A model generated the notes under the pieces. It searched no databases. It had not been told where the DNA came from and worked only from the letters and a program-made list of their open reading frames with translations. A DNA stretch of 64,000 nucleotides, taken from positions 62,001 through 126,000 of the forward strand of contig JAVJOG010000022.1 of assembly GCA_040216885.1 (NCBI GenBank). The letters are read 5' to 3'. Positions 8,218 to 17,265 of this stretch are shown piece by piece (the stretch's first letter is position 1; each line of letters begins with the position of its first letter). Source of the DNA: Parvibaculum sp040216885 (GTDB lineage: Bacteria; Pseudomonadota; Alphaproteobacteria; Parvibaculales; Parvibaculaceae). The position numbers and the translations under genes are program-made.

Positions 8218-9282
8218 ATGCGACCGTCCGGGTTCAACACGGGTCTTGCGCATTTGAGTATTGGGCACAACACCGGCGCACCCGGCGTCGCAGCACGTAC
8301 CTGGATACAAATTCTCAACCGCTACAGGGAACCGAGCCATGGACGTGGTGCCATCGAGCTGGCGATCACGGCCTTGCCGCTTGTCGCGCTGTGGTTTGCC
8401 GCCTGGTTCACCTATTCGCTCGGCTACTGGTGGGCGCCGCTCGCCATCGCGATACCGGCCGCCGGATTTCTGGTGCGACTGTTTGCGATCCAGCACGATT
8501 GCGGCCACGGTTCGTTTTTTCCGCAGCGCTGGATGAACGACTGGGTCGGCCGCGCACTCGGCGTGCTGACGGTGACGCCTTACGACGTATGGCGGCGCAA
8601 CCATGCGATCCATCACTCAGCGGCCGGCAATCTCGACAAGCGCGGTATTGGCGATGTCGACACATTGACGGTGCGCGAATACCTGGCGCTTTCGCGCTGG
8701 GGGCAGTTCAAATATCGCCTCTACCGCAATCCGCTGGTGCTGTTCGGCATCGGGCCGGCTTATCTGTTCCTGCTGGAGCAGCGGCTGCCCATCGGCATGA
8801 TGCGCGGCGGCTGGCGGCCCTGGATCAGTACGCAAGTGACCAACGCGGCGATGCTGGCAATCGCGGCGGGGCTGATCTGGCTTGTCGGCTTCAAGGCTTT
8901 TTTTCTGGTGCATGTGCCTATTGTCGTCATCGCATCGTCGATCGGCGTCTGGATGTTCTATGTGCAACACCAGTTCGAGGACACGTTCTGGAGCGAGGCC
9001 GGCGGCTGGGATTTTCATGAAGCGGCGCTGCGAGGCTCGTCCTATTACGACCTGCCGTGGCCGCTGCGCTGGCTGACCGCCAATATCGGCATTCACCACG
9101 TCCACCATCTTCACGCGCGTATTCCGTCGTACCGGCTGCCGCGCGTGTTGCGCGACCACCCGGATCTTCGCGAGATCGGCAGGCTGACGCTGCTCGACAG
9201 TTTGCGCTGTGTGCGGCTGGTGCTTTGGGACGAGGGGAAAAAGCGGCTGGTGACGTTTCGCGAGGCGCGCGCACAGGGCTGA
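8218..9282 (+). CDS. Membrane fatty acid desaturase
   Basis: A 354-residue membrane-bound desaturase with the three His boxes of the family: HDCGH near residue 90, HAIHH near residue 125 and HHVHH near residue 290. Four hydrophobic segments lie between boxes one and three, as in the DesA/omega-type enzymes. It would introduce a double bond into membrane acyl lipids with a di-iron centre. The ATG at 8218 was taken as the start since the upstream frame overlaps the divergent Nudix gene. Which carbon it desaturates cannot be read from the sequence. Confidence 0.85.
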   Translation: MRPSGFNTGLAHLSIGHNTGAPGVAARTWIQILNRYREPSHGRGAIELAITALPLVALWFAAWFTYSLGYWWAPLAIAIPAAGFLVRLFAIQHDCGHGSFFPQRWMNDWVGRALGVLTVTPYDVWRRNHAIHHSAAGNLDKRGIGDVDTLTVREYLALSRWGQFKYRLYRNPLVLFGIGPAYLFLLEQRLPIGMMRGGWRPWISTQVTNAAMLAIAAGLIWLVGFKAFFLVHVPIVVIASSIGVWMFYVQHQFEDTFWSEAGGWDFHEAALRGSSYYDLPWPLRWLTANIGIHHVHHLHARIPSYRLPRVLRDHPDLREIGRLTLLDSLRCVRLVLWDEGKKRLVTFREARAQG

Positions 9283-9288
9283 TCGCGG

Positions 9289-9702
9289 TCAGTCGTCGGT
9301 TTCGCCGCCGAAGCCGTGCATGCGCAGCGCCCATTGCCAGCCGACGATGGCGCCCTTGAGGCGCGGCAGGAACCAGAGCGAGAGCGCAAGCGTCATGGCC
9401 GGCCAGAGTGCGGCATGGACCCAGATGGGCGGCAGGTAGGCGAGCTCCGTCCAGAGCATCATCGGCACGACGATGTGGCCGACGATCATGATGGTGAAAT
9501 AGGGCGGGGCGTCGTCGGCGCGGTGATGCAGCAGCTCCTCGCCGCAATGGCCGCATGTATCGGCGATCTTCAGAAACTGCCGAAAGACGTTGCCGTGACC
9601 GCAGGCCGGACAACGCTGCGCGAAGCCGCGACGGATCGCCGCGAAGGCGGGGCGGGGCGCTTCATCCGCTGCCTCGAAGATGCAGGGTTCGGTCATGTGC
9701 AT
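9289..9702 (-). CDS. DUF983 family membrane protein
   Basis: A protein of about 137 residues with two CxxC pairs (RCPACGHG and TCGHCGEE) near the N terminus and two or three hydrophobic segments after them, which is the DUF983 pattern. The zinc-ribbon-like part probably faces the cytoplasm. Function is unknown. Starts at 9702 and 9696 are both possible. It follows rnr on the same strand after 140 bp, a linkage known in other alphaproteobacteria. Confidence 0.8.
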   Translation of the reverse strand: MHMTEPCIFEAADEAPRPAFAAIRRGFAQRCPACGHGNVFRQFLKIADTCGHCGEELLHHRADDAPPYFTIMIVGHIVVPMMLWTELAYLPPIWVHAALWPAMTLALSLWFLPRLKGAIVGWQWALRMHGFGGETDD

Positions 9703-9842
9703 CGGGTACTCGTTGCGGATCGTACAAGACAAGCGGCCGAAAGGGCCGGACGGCGGGCCGCTGCCGCAACGTCTCCCAGCAAAATGGTCGGATTTGGCGC
9801 AAGATGAAATGTGGCAGGTTGCCGCGCGGCGCGGTGGCCAAG

Positions 9843-12179
9843 TCAGCGGCGGGTTTTGGCTTTCCGTGCCGTGCCCTGCTTGCCGCGCGGCGGGCCGCGG
9901 CGGGCGGCTGGACGGCGGTTTCCACCGCGGCCGGCGGGCTTGCCCTCGCTGCCGCCTTCGAGAAGTTCGAGGCGGAGGCCGCCGGTGATCGGCACGGCTT
10001 CGACGAGGCGCACCAGCACGCCGTCGCCGAGGCGATAGGTGAGGCCGGTGCGTTCGCCGACGAGGGCGTGCAGGATTTCGTCATGGTGGAAGAAATCGCC
10101 GCCGAGCGTCGAGATCGGCACGAAACCGTCGGCGCCGGTTTCGTCGAGCTTCACGAACAGGCCGAAGCGCGTGACGCCGGCAACGCGGCCGCGGAACTCG
10201 GCGCCGATGCGCGCTTCGAGGAAGGCGGCGATAAAGCGGTCCTTCGAGTCGCGTTCGGCCAGCATCGAGCGGCGTTCGGTCATCGAGATGTGTTCGGCGA
10301 TTTCGGCGAGGCCCGAGGCTTCGTCGTCGGTCTGGCCGTCCTTTCCGAAATCGAGGCCGGCGACCAGCGCGCGATGGACCGTGAGGTCGGCGTAGCGGCG
10401 GATCGGCGACGTGAAGTGGGCATAGCGGCGCAGGTTGAGGCCGAAGTGACCGATATTGTCCGGCGAATAAACCGCCTGCGCCTGCGAACGGAGGATGACG
10501 TCGGAGACCATGCGGTCGTGTTCGGTGCCGTCGACCGATTTCAGGATGCGGTTGAAATTCGCCGGGCGGACCGTTTCACCCTTCGCGAAACTCAGATTGA
10601 GCGTTGCCAGGAATTCGGCAAGTGCGACCAGCTTTTCGCGCGCCGGCGCGTCATGGATGCGGTAGATGACCGAGCGGTGCCTCGCCTCGGCGCTTTCGGC
10701 GGCGCAGACATTGGCCTGGATCATGAACTCTTCGATGAGTTTCATCGATTCATGTTTTTCGCCGACGCGGATCGCGCCGATGCGGCCTTCGGCGTCGATG
10801 TCGATCTTGTATTCCGGCATGTCGAGATCGAGGGGCCCGCGCGCCTCACGCGCCTTGGCGAGAATGCGATAGGCGGCCCAGAGCGGTTTCAGCACCGGCT
10901 CAAGCAACGGGCCCGCGATGTCGTCGGGGCGTCCGTCGATCGCCTGCTGGACCTGTTTGTAGCTGAGGCTCGCGGCCGAACGCATCAGGCCGCGGATGAA
11001 TTCGTGGCCGCGCTTCTGACCGTTGCGGTCGAAGACCATGCGCACCGCGAAACAGGCGCGGTCCTCGCCGTCGACCAGCGAGCAGAGATCATTGGAGATG
11101 CGTTCGGGCAGCATCGGTACGACCCGATCGGGGAAATAGGTCGAGTTGCCGCGCTTGCGCGCTTCGCGGTCCATCGGCGAGCCGGGCTTCACATAGGCCG
11201 CGACATCGGCGATGGCGACGATGGCGACGACGCCGCCTTCGTTCTTCGGATCGTCGTCCGGCGCCGCCCAGACCGCGTCGTCATGGTCGCGGGCGTCCGG
11301 CGGGTCGATGGTGATGAGGGGGATGTCGCGCAGATCCGTGCGGCCCTTGAGGCCGTGATGCTTTGCGGCTTCGGCTTCGGCGATCACGTCGTCGGGGAAT
11401 GCGTCGGGGATGCCGTGTGTGTGAATGGCGATCAGGCTGATCGAGCGCGGGTCGGCGCTGTCGCCGAAGACTTCGCGGACGCGCGCGCGCGGTGTGCCGT
11501 GGCGCTTGCCGGGGATGGTTTCGGCGAGCACCAGGTTTCCGTCCTCGGCGCCGTTTGCGTCGTCGAGACCGATCTCGAACTCGACGCGGACTTTCTTGTC
11601 GACCGGGATCAGGCGCGCGATCTTCGCGCCTTTCACACGGCGGAAGAGGCCCATGACACGTTCGGCGCCCTTGCCGACGCGGCGGATGACGCGCGCTTCG
11701 AAGGGCCATGTTTCGTCGCCGGTCTTTTCGATGCGCGCCAGCACACGGTCGCCGACGCCGGCCGGCGGTTCGTCGACGGTTTCGTGCTTGCCGCGACGCT
11801 TCATGTCGGGCGCGACGACGATTTGCGGCGGCGGCGTTTCGCCGGGCCACGAAACGGGGCGGGCGATCAGGTCGCCGTCGGTGTCGGTGTGGGTGATTTC
11901 GATGACGGTGACGGGCGGCAGTTCGCCGACGCGGCGCAGGCTTTTCGTTTCGTCCTTCGCGATCAGGCCTTCGTCCTTCAGCTCCTTCAGCAACTGCTTG
12001 AAGGGCAGGCGGTCGTCGCCCTTGATGCCGAAGGCGCGGCCGATTTCGCGCTTGCCGAGCTTGCCGCCGTTTTCGGCGATGAATTTCAGGATGTCGTCGC
12101 GCGAAGGGAGGCGGCCGCCGGACTTGCTTTTTTTTCCGACGCCGGATTTTTTCGGCTTGCTGCGCTCGGCCAATGTCAA
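9843..12179 (-). CDS. rnr: Ribonuclease R
   Basis: A 778-residue 3'-to-5' exoribonuclease of the RNB family. An N-terminal helix-turn-helix-like part is followed by cold-shock domains, the RNB catalytic block with DPPDARDHDDAV (the four metal-binding Asp residues) and a C-terminal S1 domain (GRVAGVTRFGLFVKLDETGA). The tail is rich in Arg, Gly and Lys. RNase R degrades structured RNA and takes part in rRNA and tmRNA-linked decay. The start ATG overlaps the topA stop by four bases (ATGA), so translation is coupled to topA. Confidence 0.95.
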   Translation of the reverse strand: MTLAERSKPKKSGVGKKSKSGGRLPSRDDILKFIAENGGKLGKREIGRAFGIKGDDRLPFKQLLKELKDEGLIAKDETKSLRRVGELPPVTVIEITHTDTDGDLIARPVSWPGETPPPQIVVAPDMKRRGKHETVDEPPAGVGDRVLARIEKTGDETWPFEARVIRRVGKGAERVMGLFRRVKGAKIARLIPVDKKVRVEFEIGLDDANGAEDGNLVLAETIPGKRHGTPRARVREVFGDSADPRSISLIAIHTHGIPDAFPDDVIAEAEAAKHHGLKGRTDLRDIPLITIDPPDARDHDDAVWAAPDDDPKNEGGVVAIVAIADVAAYVKPGSPMDREARKRGNSTYFPDRVVPMLPERISNDLCSLVDGEDRACFAVRMVFDRNGQKRGHEFIRGLMRSAASLSYKQVQQAIDGRPDDIAGPLLEPVLKPLWAAYRILAKAREARGPLDLDMPEYKIDIDAEGRIGAIRVGEKHESMKLIEEFMIQANVCAAESAEARHRSVIYRIHDAPAREKLVALAEFLATLNLSFAKGETVRPANFNRILKSVDGTEHDRMVSDVILRSQAQAVYSPDNIGHFGLNLRRYAHFTSPIRRYADLTVHRALVAGLDFGKDGQTDDEASGLAEIAEHISMTERRSMLAERDSKDRFIAAFLEARIGAEFRGRVAGVTRFGLFVKLDETGADGFVPISTLGGDFFHHDEILHALVGERTGLTYRLGDGVLVRLVEAVPITGGLRLELLEGGSEGKPAGRGGNRRPAARRGPPRGKQGTARKAKTRR

Positions 12180-14845
12180 TCCGCCGGTTCTGTGACGCTA
12201 ACGGTGCTTTTCGATTTCGACGCCGGCTTCTTCGCGGACGCTTTCTTTTTTGCCGCGGGTTTCTTTTTCGCGGCCGGTTTTTTCGCCGGTTTGGTTTCCT
12301 TCGGCGCCTTCTTCGCGGCGGCTTTCTTTGCCGGCTTCTTCTTGCCGCTTTTCGCTTCGCGTTCGGCGATGAGGGCGAGCGCTTCCTCGAGCGTCACCGA
12401 CATCGGATCACCCGATTTCGGCAGTGTCGCGTTGGTAGAGGCGTGCTTGACGTAAGGCCCGTATTTTCCTTCGCGCACCTGCACTGGCTTGCCGGTTTCG
12501 GGGTGCTCGCCCAGTTCCTTCAGCACCTTGCCGGCGCGCTCTTCGGCGCGGGCCTGCTTTTCGGCGAGGACGGTGATCGCCCGGTTGAGGCCGATGTCGA
12601 AAAGTTCCTCGGGGTCTTTCAGATTGGCATAGGTGCCGTCGTGCAGAACGAAAGGTCCGAAGCGGCCGAGGCCGGCAGTGATCTTCTTGCCGGTTTCGGG
12701 ATGAATGCCGACTTCGCGCGGCAGCGTCAGCAGGCGCAACGCCTTTTCGAGATCGACATCGGCGGCCGACATTTTGGCGGGCAGGCCGCTGCGTTTCGGT
12801 TTTTCGTCGGGCTCAAGCGGCGCACGTTCGACGTACGGACCGAAGCGGCCGGTCTTCAGCGAAATCTCGGCGTTGGTTTCCGGGTCGGTGCCGAGCACGC
12901 GGTCGCCGGATTGTTCCTCGCCGTCGGCGCCGACGGTGAGCTGACGCGTGAAGCGGCATTCGGGATAGTTCGAGCAGCCGACAAAGGCGCCGAAGCGGCC
13001 GACCTTCAGCGAGACGCGGCCATCGGCGCAGACCGGGCATTTGCGCGGGTCGGAACCGTCTTCCTTTTCGGGGAAGACATGCGGCGCCAGCACTTCGTTG
13101 AGGCGGTCGAGCACTTCGGTGATGCGCAGTTCGAGCGCCTGGGCGACGTCGACCGTGAATTCCTTCCAGAATTCGCGCAGCAGATCCTTCCAGTCGAGTT
13201 CGCCGGCGGACACCTTGTCGAGTTTTTCTTCGAGCGCCGCCGTGAAATCGTATTCGACGTAGCGGGTGAAGAAGTTTTCGAGGAAGGCGGTGACGAGGCG
13301 GCCCTTGTCGTGCGGCACGAAACGGTTCTTGTCCATGTGGACATATTCGCGGTCGCGCAAGGTCTGCAGCGTCGAGGCGTAGGTCGAAGGGCGGCCGATG
13401 CCGAGTTCTTCCATGCGCTTGACGAGCGTCGCTTCGGTGAAGCGGGGCGGCGGCTCGGTGAAATGCTGTTCGGGACGCACCTTGTCGAGGCCGAGTTTAT
13501 CGCCGCGCGCGACTTTCGGCAGGCGGCCGCCGTCTTCGCCTTCTTCCGGCTCGTCGCGGCCTTCCTGATAGAGGCGCAGGAAACCGTCGAAGACGATGAC
13601 GGAGCCGGTGGCGCGCAGGCCGATGGGCGCGTCGTTTGCCTCGATCTCGATGACGGTGCGTTCGAGTTGGACGCTTTCCATCTGGCTGGCAACGGTGCGG
13701 TTCCAGACCAGTTCGTAGAGACGGCGCTGGTCGTCGTCGAGGCGGCCGGCAACGTGTTTCGGCAGGCGGGCGAGATCGGTCGGGCGGATCGCCTCATGCG
13801 CTTCCTGCGCGTTCTTGGCTTTGGTCGTGTAGACGCGCGGCGCGTCGGGCAGATAGGCCTCGCCGAATTCGTTGTTGATGACGGTGCGGGCCTGGGCGAT
13901 CGCTTCCGGCGCGATCTGCACGCCGTCGGTTCGCATATAGGTGATGAGGCCGGTCGTTTCGCCGTCGATCTCGACGCCTTCATAGAGGCGCTGCGCGACC
14001 TGCATGGTGCGGCTCGCCGAGAAGCCGAGCTTGCGCGAGGCTTCCTGCTGCAAGGTCGAGGTGGTGAAGGGCGGGTTGGGGTGGCGGCGGGCCGGTTTGC
14101 TCTCGACCGATTTGACGGAGAAGCGCGAGGCCTTGATGCGCGCTTCGATCTCGTGGGCGGATTTCTCGTTGGGGATGTCGAATTTGTCGAGCTTCTTGCC
14201 GTCGAGATTGACCAGACGGGCGACGAAGGCGGCGTTCGAGCCGGTCTTCATGTCGGCTTCGACGGTCCAGTATTCGCGGGCGCGGAAGGCCTCGATCTCG
14301 AGTTCGCGGTCGCAGATCAGCCGCAGCGCGACGGATTGTACGCGGCCGGCCGAGCGCGAGCCCGGCAGCTTGCGCCAGAGCACCGGCGAGAGCGTGAAGC
14401 CGACCAGATAATCGAGCGCGCGGCGGGCCAGATAGGCGTCGATCAGCTCCTTGTCGAGGCCGCGCGGATGCGTCATTGCCTCGGTGACGGACTGCTTGGT
14501 GATCGCGTTGAAGACGACGCGCTGGACCTCGACGTCCTTCAACACCTTCTTTTTGTTGAGAATTTCCAGCACATGCCAGGAAATCGCCTCGCCCTCGCGA
14601 TCCGGGTCGGTGGCGAGGATCAGGCGGCCGGCGCCTTTGACGGCGGCGGCAATCTCATTGAGACGCTTCTGGGACTTGGCGTCGACGTCCCAGGCCATGG
14701 CGAAGTCTTCGTCCGGCAGGACCGAGCCGTCTTTCGAGGGCAGGTCGCGGACATGGCCGTAGGAGGCCAGGACCTTGTAGCCCTTGCCGAGATACTTGTT
14801 GATCGTTTTCGCCTTGGCCGGCGACTCGACAATGACGACGTCCAT
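12176..14845 (-). CDS. topA: DNA topoisomerase I
   Basis: An 889-residue type IA topoisomerase that relaxes negative supercoils. The TOPRIM domain opens with VVIVESPAKA and contains the metal motif ATDPDREGE. The catalytic Tyr is in GLITYMRTDG. One four-Cys zinc ribbon (CPVC ... CSNYPEC) is followed by several repeated FGPFV/GPYV modules and a Lys/Ala-rich tail of about 60 residues, the arrangement of alphaproteobacterial TopA. It is the first gene of a topA-rnr operon, with a 340-bp region upstream. Confidence 0.97.
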   Translation of the reverse strand: MDVVIVESPAKAKTINKYLGKGYKVLASYGHVRDLPSKDGSVLPDEDFAMAWDVDAKSQKRLNEIAAAVKGAGRLILATDPDREGEAISWHVLEILNKKKVLKDVEVQRVVFNAITKQSVTEAMTHPRGLDKELIDAYLARRALDYLVGFTLSPVLWRKLPGSRSAGRVQSVALRLICDRELEIEAFRAREYWTVEADMKTGSNAAFVARLVNLDGKKLDKFDIPNEKSAHEIEARIKASRFSVKSVESKPARRHPNPPFTTSTLQQEASRKLGFSASRTMQVAQRLYEGVEIDGETTGLITYMRTDGVQIAPEAIAQARTVINNEFGEAYLPDAPRVYTTKAKNAQEAHEAIRPTDLARLPKHVAGRLDDDQRRLYELVWNRTVASQMESVQLERTVIEIEANDAPIGLRATGSVIVFDGFLRLYQEGRDEPEEGEDGGRLPKVARGDKLGLDKVRPEQHFTEPPPRFTEATLVKRMEELGIGRPSTYASTLQTLRDREYVHMDKNRFVPHDKGRLVTAFLENFFTRYVEYDFTAALEEKLDKVSAGELDWKDLLREFWKEFTVDVAQALELRITEVLDRLNEVLAPHVFPEKEDGSDPRKCPVCADGRVSLKVGRFGAFVGCSNYPECRFTRQLTVGADGEEQSGDRVLGTDPETNAEISLKTGRFGPYVERAPLEPDEKPKRSGLPAKMSAADVDLEKALRLLTLPREVGIHPETGKKITAGLGRFGPFVLHDGTYANLKDPEELFDIGLNRAITVLAEKQARAEERAGKVLKELGEHPETGKPVQVREGKYGPYVKHASTNATLPKSGDPMSVTLEEALALIAEREAKSGKKKPAKKAAAKKAPKETKPAKKPAAKKKPAAKKKASAKKPASKSKSTVSVTEPAD

Positions 14846-15186
14846 CGAACGCTCGAACTCTCTTTATAATGTGGCCTGCCGTCTCCGGGCGCCGCCAGCG
14901 CGCGGGCGATCCGGTCGCCGAAATGCCGTGAGAAACCGGGGGCCGCCGCTGCATCCGGCTGCCTTGAGCCGCCGGGTGAACATGGTGAAAAGGGCGGAGA
15001 CTGTCAAATCCGGCGGAAATCCTTGGAAAAGTGGATGCCGCGCTGCGGTCAAACCGGATTGGACCTTGTCGGGCAGGTCTGACGCCCCCTGTTATGAAGA
15101 ATTGATATAGCCTAAGGGTCTAGATCGTTAGACCTGAGCGGTGCCTTGCCATTGCGTCGCGCAGCGTAAGGATGCGGAGGATACGG
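14846..15186. other. Divergent control region between topA and a small gene
   Basis: No gene is seen here. On the minus strand CATTATAAAG (14871-14862) could supply the -10 box of topA, giving a leader of about 12 bases, but no good -35 box was found. On the plus side an exact hairpin, GGTCTA (15117-15122) with TAGACC (15129-15134), lies 53 bp before the small gene and could be an operator. One isolated ACTGTCA is present near 15000. Confidence 0.4.
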
Positions 15187-15450
15187 ATGAGTGTCATGCA
15201 TGTGGAAGCGGCTGGATTCCCGAGGGCGACGACCGACGCGGGCTTCCAGAAAAAGGCGGCGGTGCGTCCGGAACCGCTGGAAAGTGCCGAGGATGCCGAG
15301 ATTGCGGCTTATCTTCTCGACCTGACGATTGCGGCGCGGCGCATGGCGATGGCGCGGGGGTTTGAATTCCTCGCCTATCTCGTCGGGATTGCGGCCGAAG
15401 AGGCGCGGATGCTGAGCCTCGGGAAATCCGCAGTGAAGAAGAAAAAATAG
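15187..15450 (+). CDS. Conserved small protein of unknown function
   Basis: An 87-residue protein. The centre is a predicted amphipathic helix (DAEIAAYLLDLTIAARRMA), and the C terminus is KSAVKKKK. The start at 15187 was chosen because GGAGG lies six bases upstream; an upstream ATG at 15172 lacks this. There is no signal peptide or metal motif. It converges on dprA with 13 bp between stops. I do not recognise the family with certainty; the length and helix are reminiscent of small alphaproteobacterial proteins of unknown role. Confidence 0.7.
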   Translation: MSVMHVEAAGFPRATTDAGFQKKAAVRPEPLESAEDAEIAAYLLDLTIAARRMAMARGFEFLAYLVGIAAEEARMLSLGKSAVKKKK

Positions 15451-15463
15451 ACCGAACAAAGGG

Positions 15464-16579
15464 TTAGATCAGGCTGAGGCGGTCGCCGGGATCGCGGTGC
15501 AGGCGGCCGGCCAGCTCCAGTTCGAGCAGGATGGCGCGGACCACGGGTACCGAAACGCCCGACTGGCGGACGATTTCGTCGAGCGGCGTCGGGGTCGGGC
15601 CGAGGGCGGCAAGGACGGAATCGCGGGCGCTGTCATCGAACTGTCGAAAAACTGTCATGTTCGACTTGTCCCCGTCATAGGCGTTGGGTCCGGGTTCGCG
15701 CAGCGAGCGGCCGAGAGGGGTCGCGAGGGCGGCGATCACGTCCTCCGCTGTCTCGACCAAGGGCGCCCCGTCCTTGATGAGACGATTCGAACCGCCGGCG
15801 CGTGGATCGAGCGGCGAGCCGGGAACGGCGAAGACGTCGCGGCCCTGTTCCAGCGCGAAGCGTGCGGTGATGAGGGAGCCTGAGCGGTGTGCCGCCTCGA
15901 CCACGACGACGGCCAGCGCGAGGCCGGAAATCAGGCGGTTGCGGCGCGGGAAGTGACGGGCCTGCGGGCTGGTGCCGGGCGTCATTTCCGAAACCAGGGC
16001 GCCGGTTTCCGCGATCGACGTTTGCAGTTCGCGATTTTCCTCCGGATAGACGATGTCGACGCCGCCGGCGAGAACTGCGATGGCTCCCGTGGAGAGCGAG
16101 GCGCGGTGGGCGGCCGTATCGATGCCACGGGCGAGACCGGAGACGACAGCGAAACCTTCCGTGCCGAGATCTTTTGCGATGTCGCCCGCGATCTTGCGGC
16201 CGGCGGCCGAGGCGTTGCGCGAACCGACGATCGCAATCGACGGGCGGGCCAGAAGTTCGGTGCTGCCGATAACCGAGATCACCGGCGCCGGCGGATCGAG
16301 AACGGCAAGACGCGGCGGAAAATCGGCATCTCCCCAGACGAGAAGGCGGGCGCCCAATCTTCCGAGACGCGACATTTCGGCATCGGCCTCTTCGATTGAG
16401 GCAACCTTGATCGCGCGCTTCGCACCGCCGCGCGCCGCGAGATCGGGCAGGGCGTCGATGGCGGCGACCGCGTTGCCGCAATGTTGCAGCAGGTCGCGGA
16501 AGGTGACGGGACCGACATTTTCGCTGCGCGCGAGACGCAGCCGCGCGATCCGCTCGGTCTCGGGGAGCGGTGCGCTCAT
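15464..16579 (-). CDS. dprA: DNA-processing protein DprA
   Basis: A 371-residue Rossmann-like protein that binds single-stranded DNA and loads RecA during uptake of DNA. Motifs include SIAIVGSRNAS, VVSGLARGIDTAAH, GGVDIVYP, PRRNRLISGLA and HRSGSLITARFALEQGRDVFAVPGS (given here in parts of the family pattern). A C-terminal winged-helix-like DprA domain ends the protein (PTPLDEIVRQSGV). The start is ATG at 16579, five bases after the plsY stop, so the two genes are one unit. Codons for the MTVFRQFDDS stretch carry an 11-bp periodic CTGTC repeat described separately. Confidence 0.93.
   Translation of the reverse strand: MSAPLPETERIARLRLARSENVGPVTFRDLLQHCGNAVAAIDALPDLAARGGAKRAIKVASIEEADAEMSRLGRLGARLLVWGDADFPPRLAVLDPPAPVISVIGSTELLARPSIAIVGSRNASAAGRKIAGDIAKDLGTEGFAVVSGLARGIDTAAHRASLSTGAIAVLAGGVDIVYPEENRELQTSIAETGALVSEMTPGTSPQARHFPRRNRLISGLALAVVVVEAAHRSGSLITARFALEQGRDVFAVPGSPLDPRAGGSNRLIKDGAPLVETAEDVIAALATPLGRSLREPGPNAYDGDKSNMTVFRQFDDSARDSVLAALGPTPTPLDEIVRQSGVSVPVVRAILLELELAGRLHRDPGDRLSLI
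15630..15657. repeat. Three CTGTC(A/G) copies at 11-bp period inside dprA
   Basis: Plus-strand CTGTCA starts at 15630 and 15652, and CTGTCG at 15641, so the period is exactly 11 bp. The same hexamer at the same period occurs five times before era. Here it lies within the linker before the C-terminal domain of DprA, so it may be a coincidence of codons. Confidence 0.5.
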
Positions 16580-16584
16580 GGCGG

Positions 16585-17229
16585 TCAGGACCCGGCCGAT
16601 TTCTGTCCGATGCGGGATTCGGTGCCGGCGAGCAGGCGGCGGATATTGTCGCGATGGGCAATGTAGATCAGCACCGCCAGAACAACGCCGAGGCCGACCA
16701 GATGCCAGTGGTCGAGCCAGGCGAGGTAAACCGGCGTCAGCAAGGCGGCGACAAGCGCCGACAATGACGAGTAGCGCGAAATCGCGGCGACAAGCGCCCA
16801 TGTGGCGCAGAAGAGCAGACCGACCGGCCAGTGCAGCGCCAGCAATACACCGATGAGGGTCGAGACACCCTTGCCGCCCCTGAAGCCGAGCCAGACCGGA
16901 TAGAGATGGCCGAGGAAGGCGGCGAGCGCCGCGACCGACGACATCCAGCCTATGTCGGTGCCGGTGATCGCGCCGAGGCGGGCGGCGAGGAGGACGGCGA
17001 GCGCACCCTTGCCTGCGTCGCCGACGAGCGTGCCGGCGGCGACCCAGCGGTTGCCGGTGCGAAGGGCGTTGGTGGCGCCGATATTGCCCGAGCCGATGTC
17101 GCGGATGTCACCAAGGCCCGCAAGGCGCGTCAGCAGCAGGCCGAACGGGATGGAGCCCAGCAGGTAGCCGAGCACAGCTACGGCAAGCAGCAGCGGCGCG
17201 GCGGCCATGAAATCGATTTCAGCGGGCAT
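16585..17229 (-). CDS. plsY: Acyl-phosphate glycerol-3-phosphate acyltransferase PlsY
   Basis: A 214-residue inner-membrane protein with about six hydrophobic segments. It shows GYLLGSIPFG near the N terminus, the loop DIRDIGSGNIGATNALRTG and the substrate loop FRGGKGVST, which are the three PlsY motifs. It transfers an acyl group from acyl-phosphate to glycerol-3-phosphate, the first step of phospholipid synthesis. It lies between pyrC' and dprA on the same strand, 36 bp after pyrC'. The gene order pyrB-pyrC'-plsY-dprA-topA is shared with other alphaproteobacteria, to my knowledge. Confidence 0.95.
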   Translation of the reverse strand: MPAEIDFMAAAPLLLAVAVLGYLLGSIPFGLLLTRLAGLGDIRDIGSGNIGATNALRTGNRWVAAGTLVGDAGKGALAVLLAARLGAITGTDIGWMSSVAALAAFLGHLYPVWLGFRGGKGVSTLIGVLLALHWPVGLLFCATWALVAAISRYSSLSALVAALLTPVYLAWLDHWHLVGLGVVLAVLIYIAHRDNIRRLLAGTESRIGQKSAGS

Positions 17230-17265
17230 TCAGTGTTCCTCCCCCAAAGCCAACCGGCGGAAAGA

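Noticed and set aside
9555..12455. A 966-codon open frame on the plus strand across rnr.
   Set aside because: It is a shadow of rnr in antisense; the composition is the low-complexity Ala/Asp/Gly/Phe pattern that high GC gives on the opposite strand, and no family is seen. rnr has complete catalytic motifs on the other strand.
12173..14869. An 898-codon open frame on the plus strand across topA.
   Set aside because: It is the antisense shadow of topA and ends and begins with it. No motif or ribosome site.
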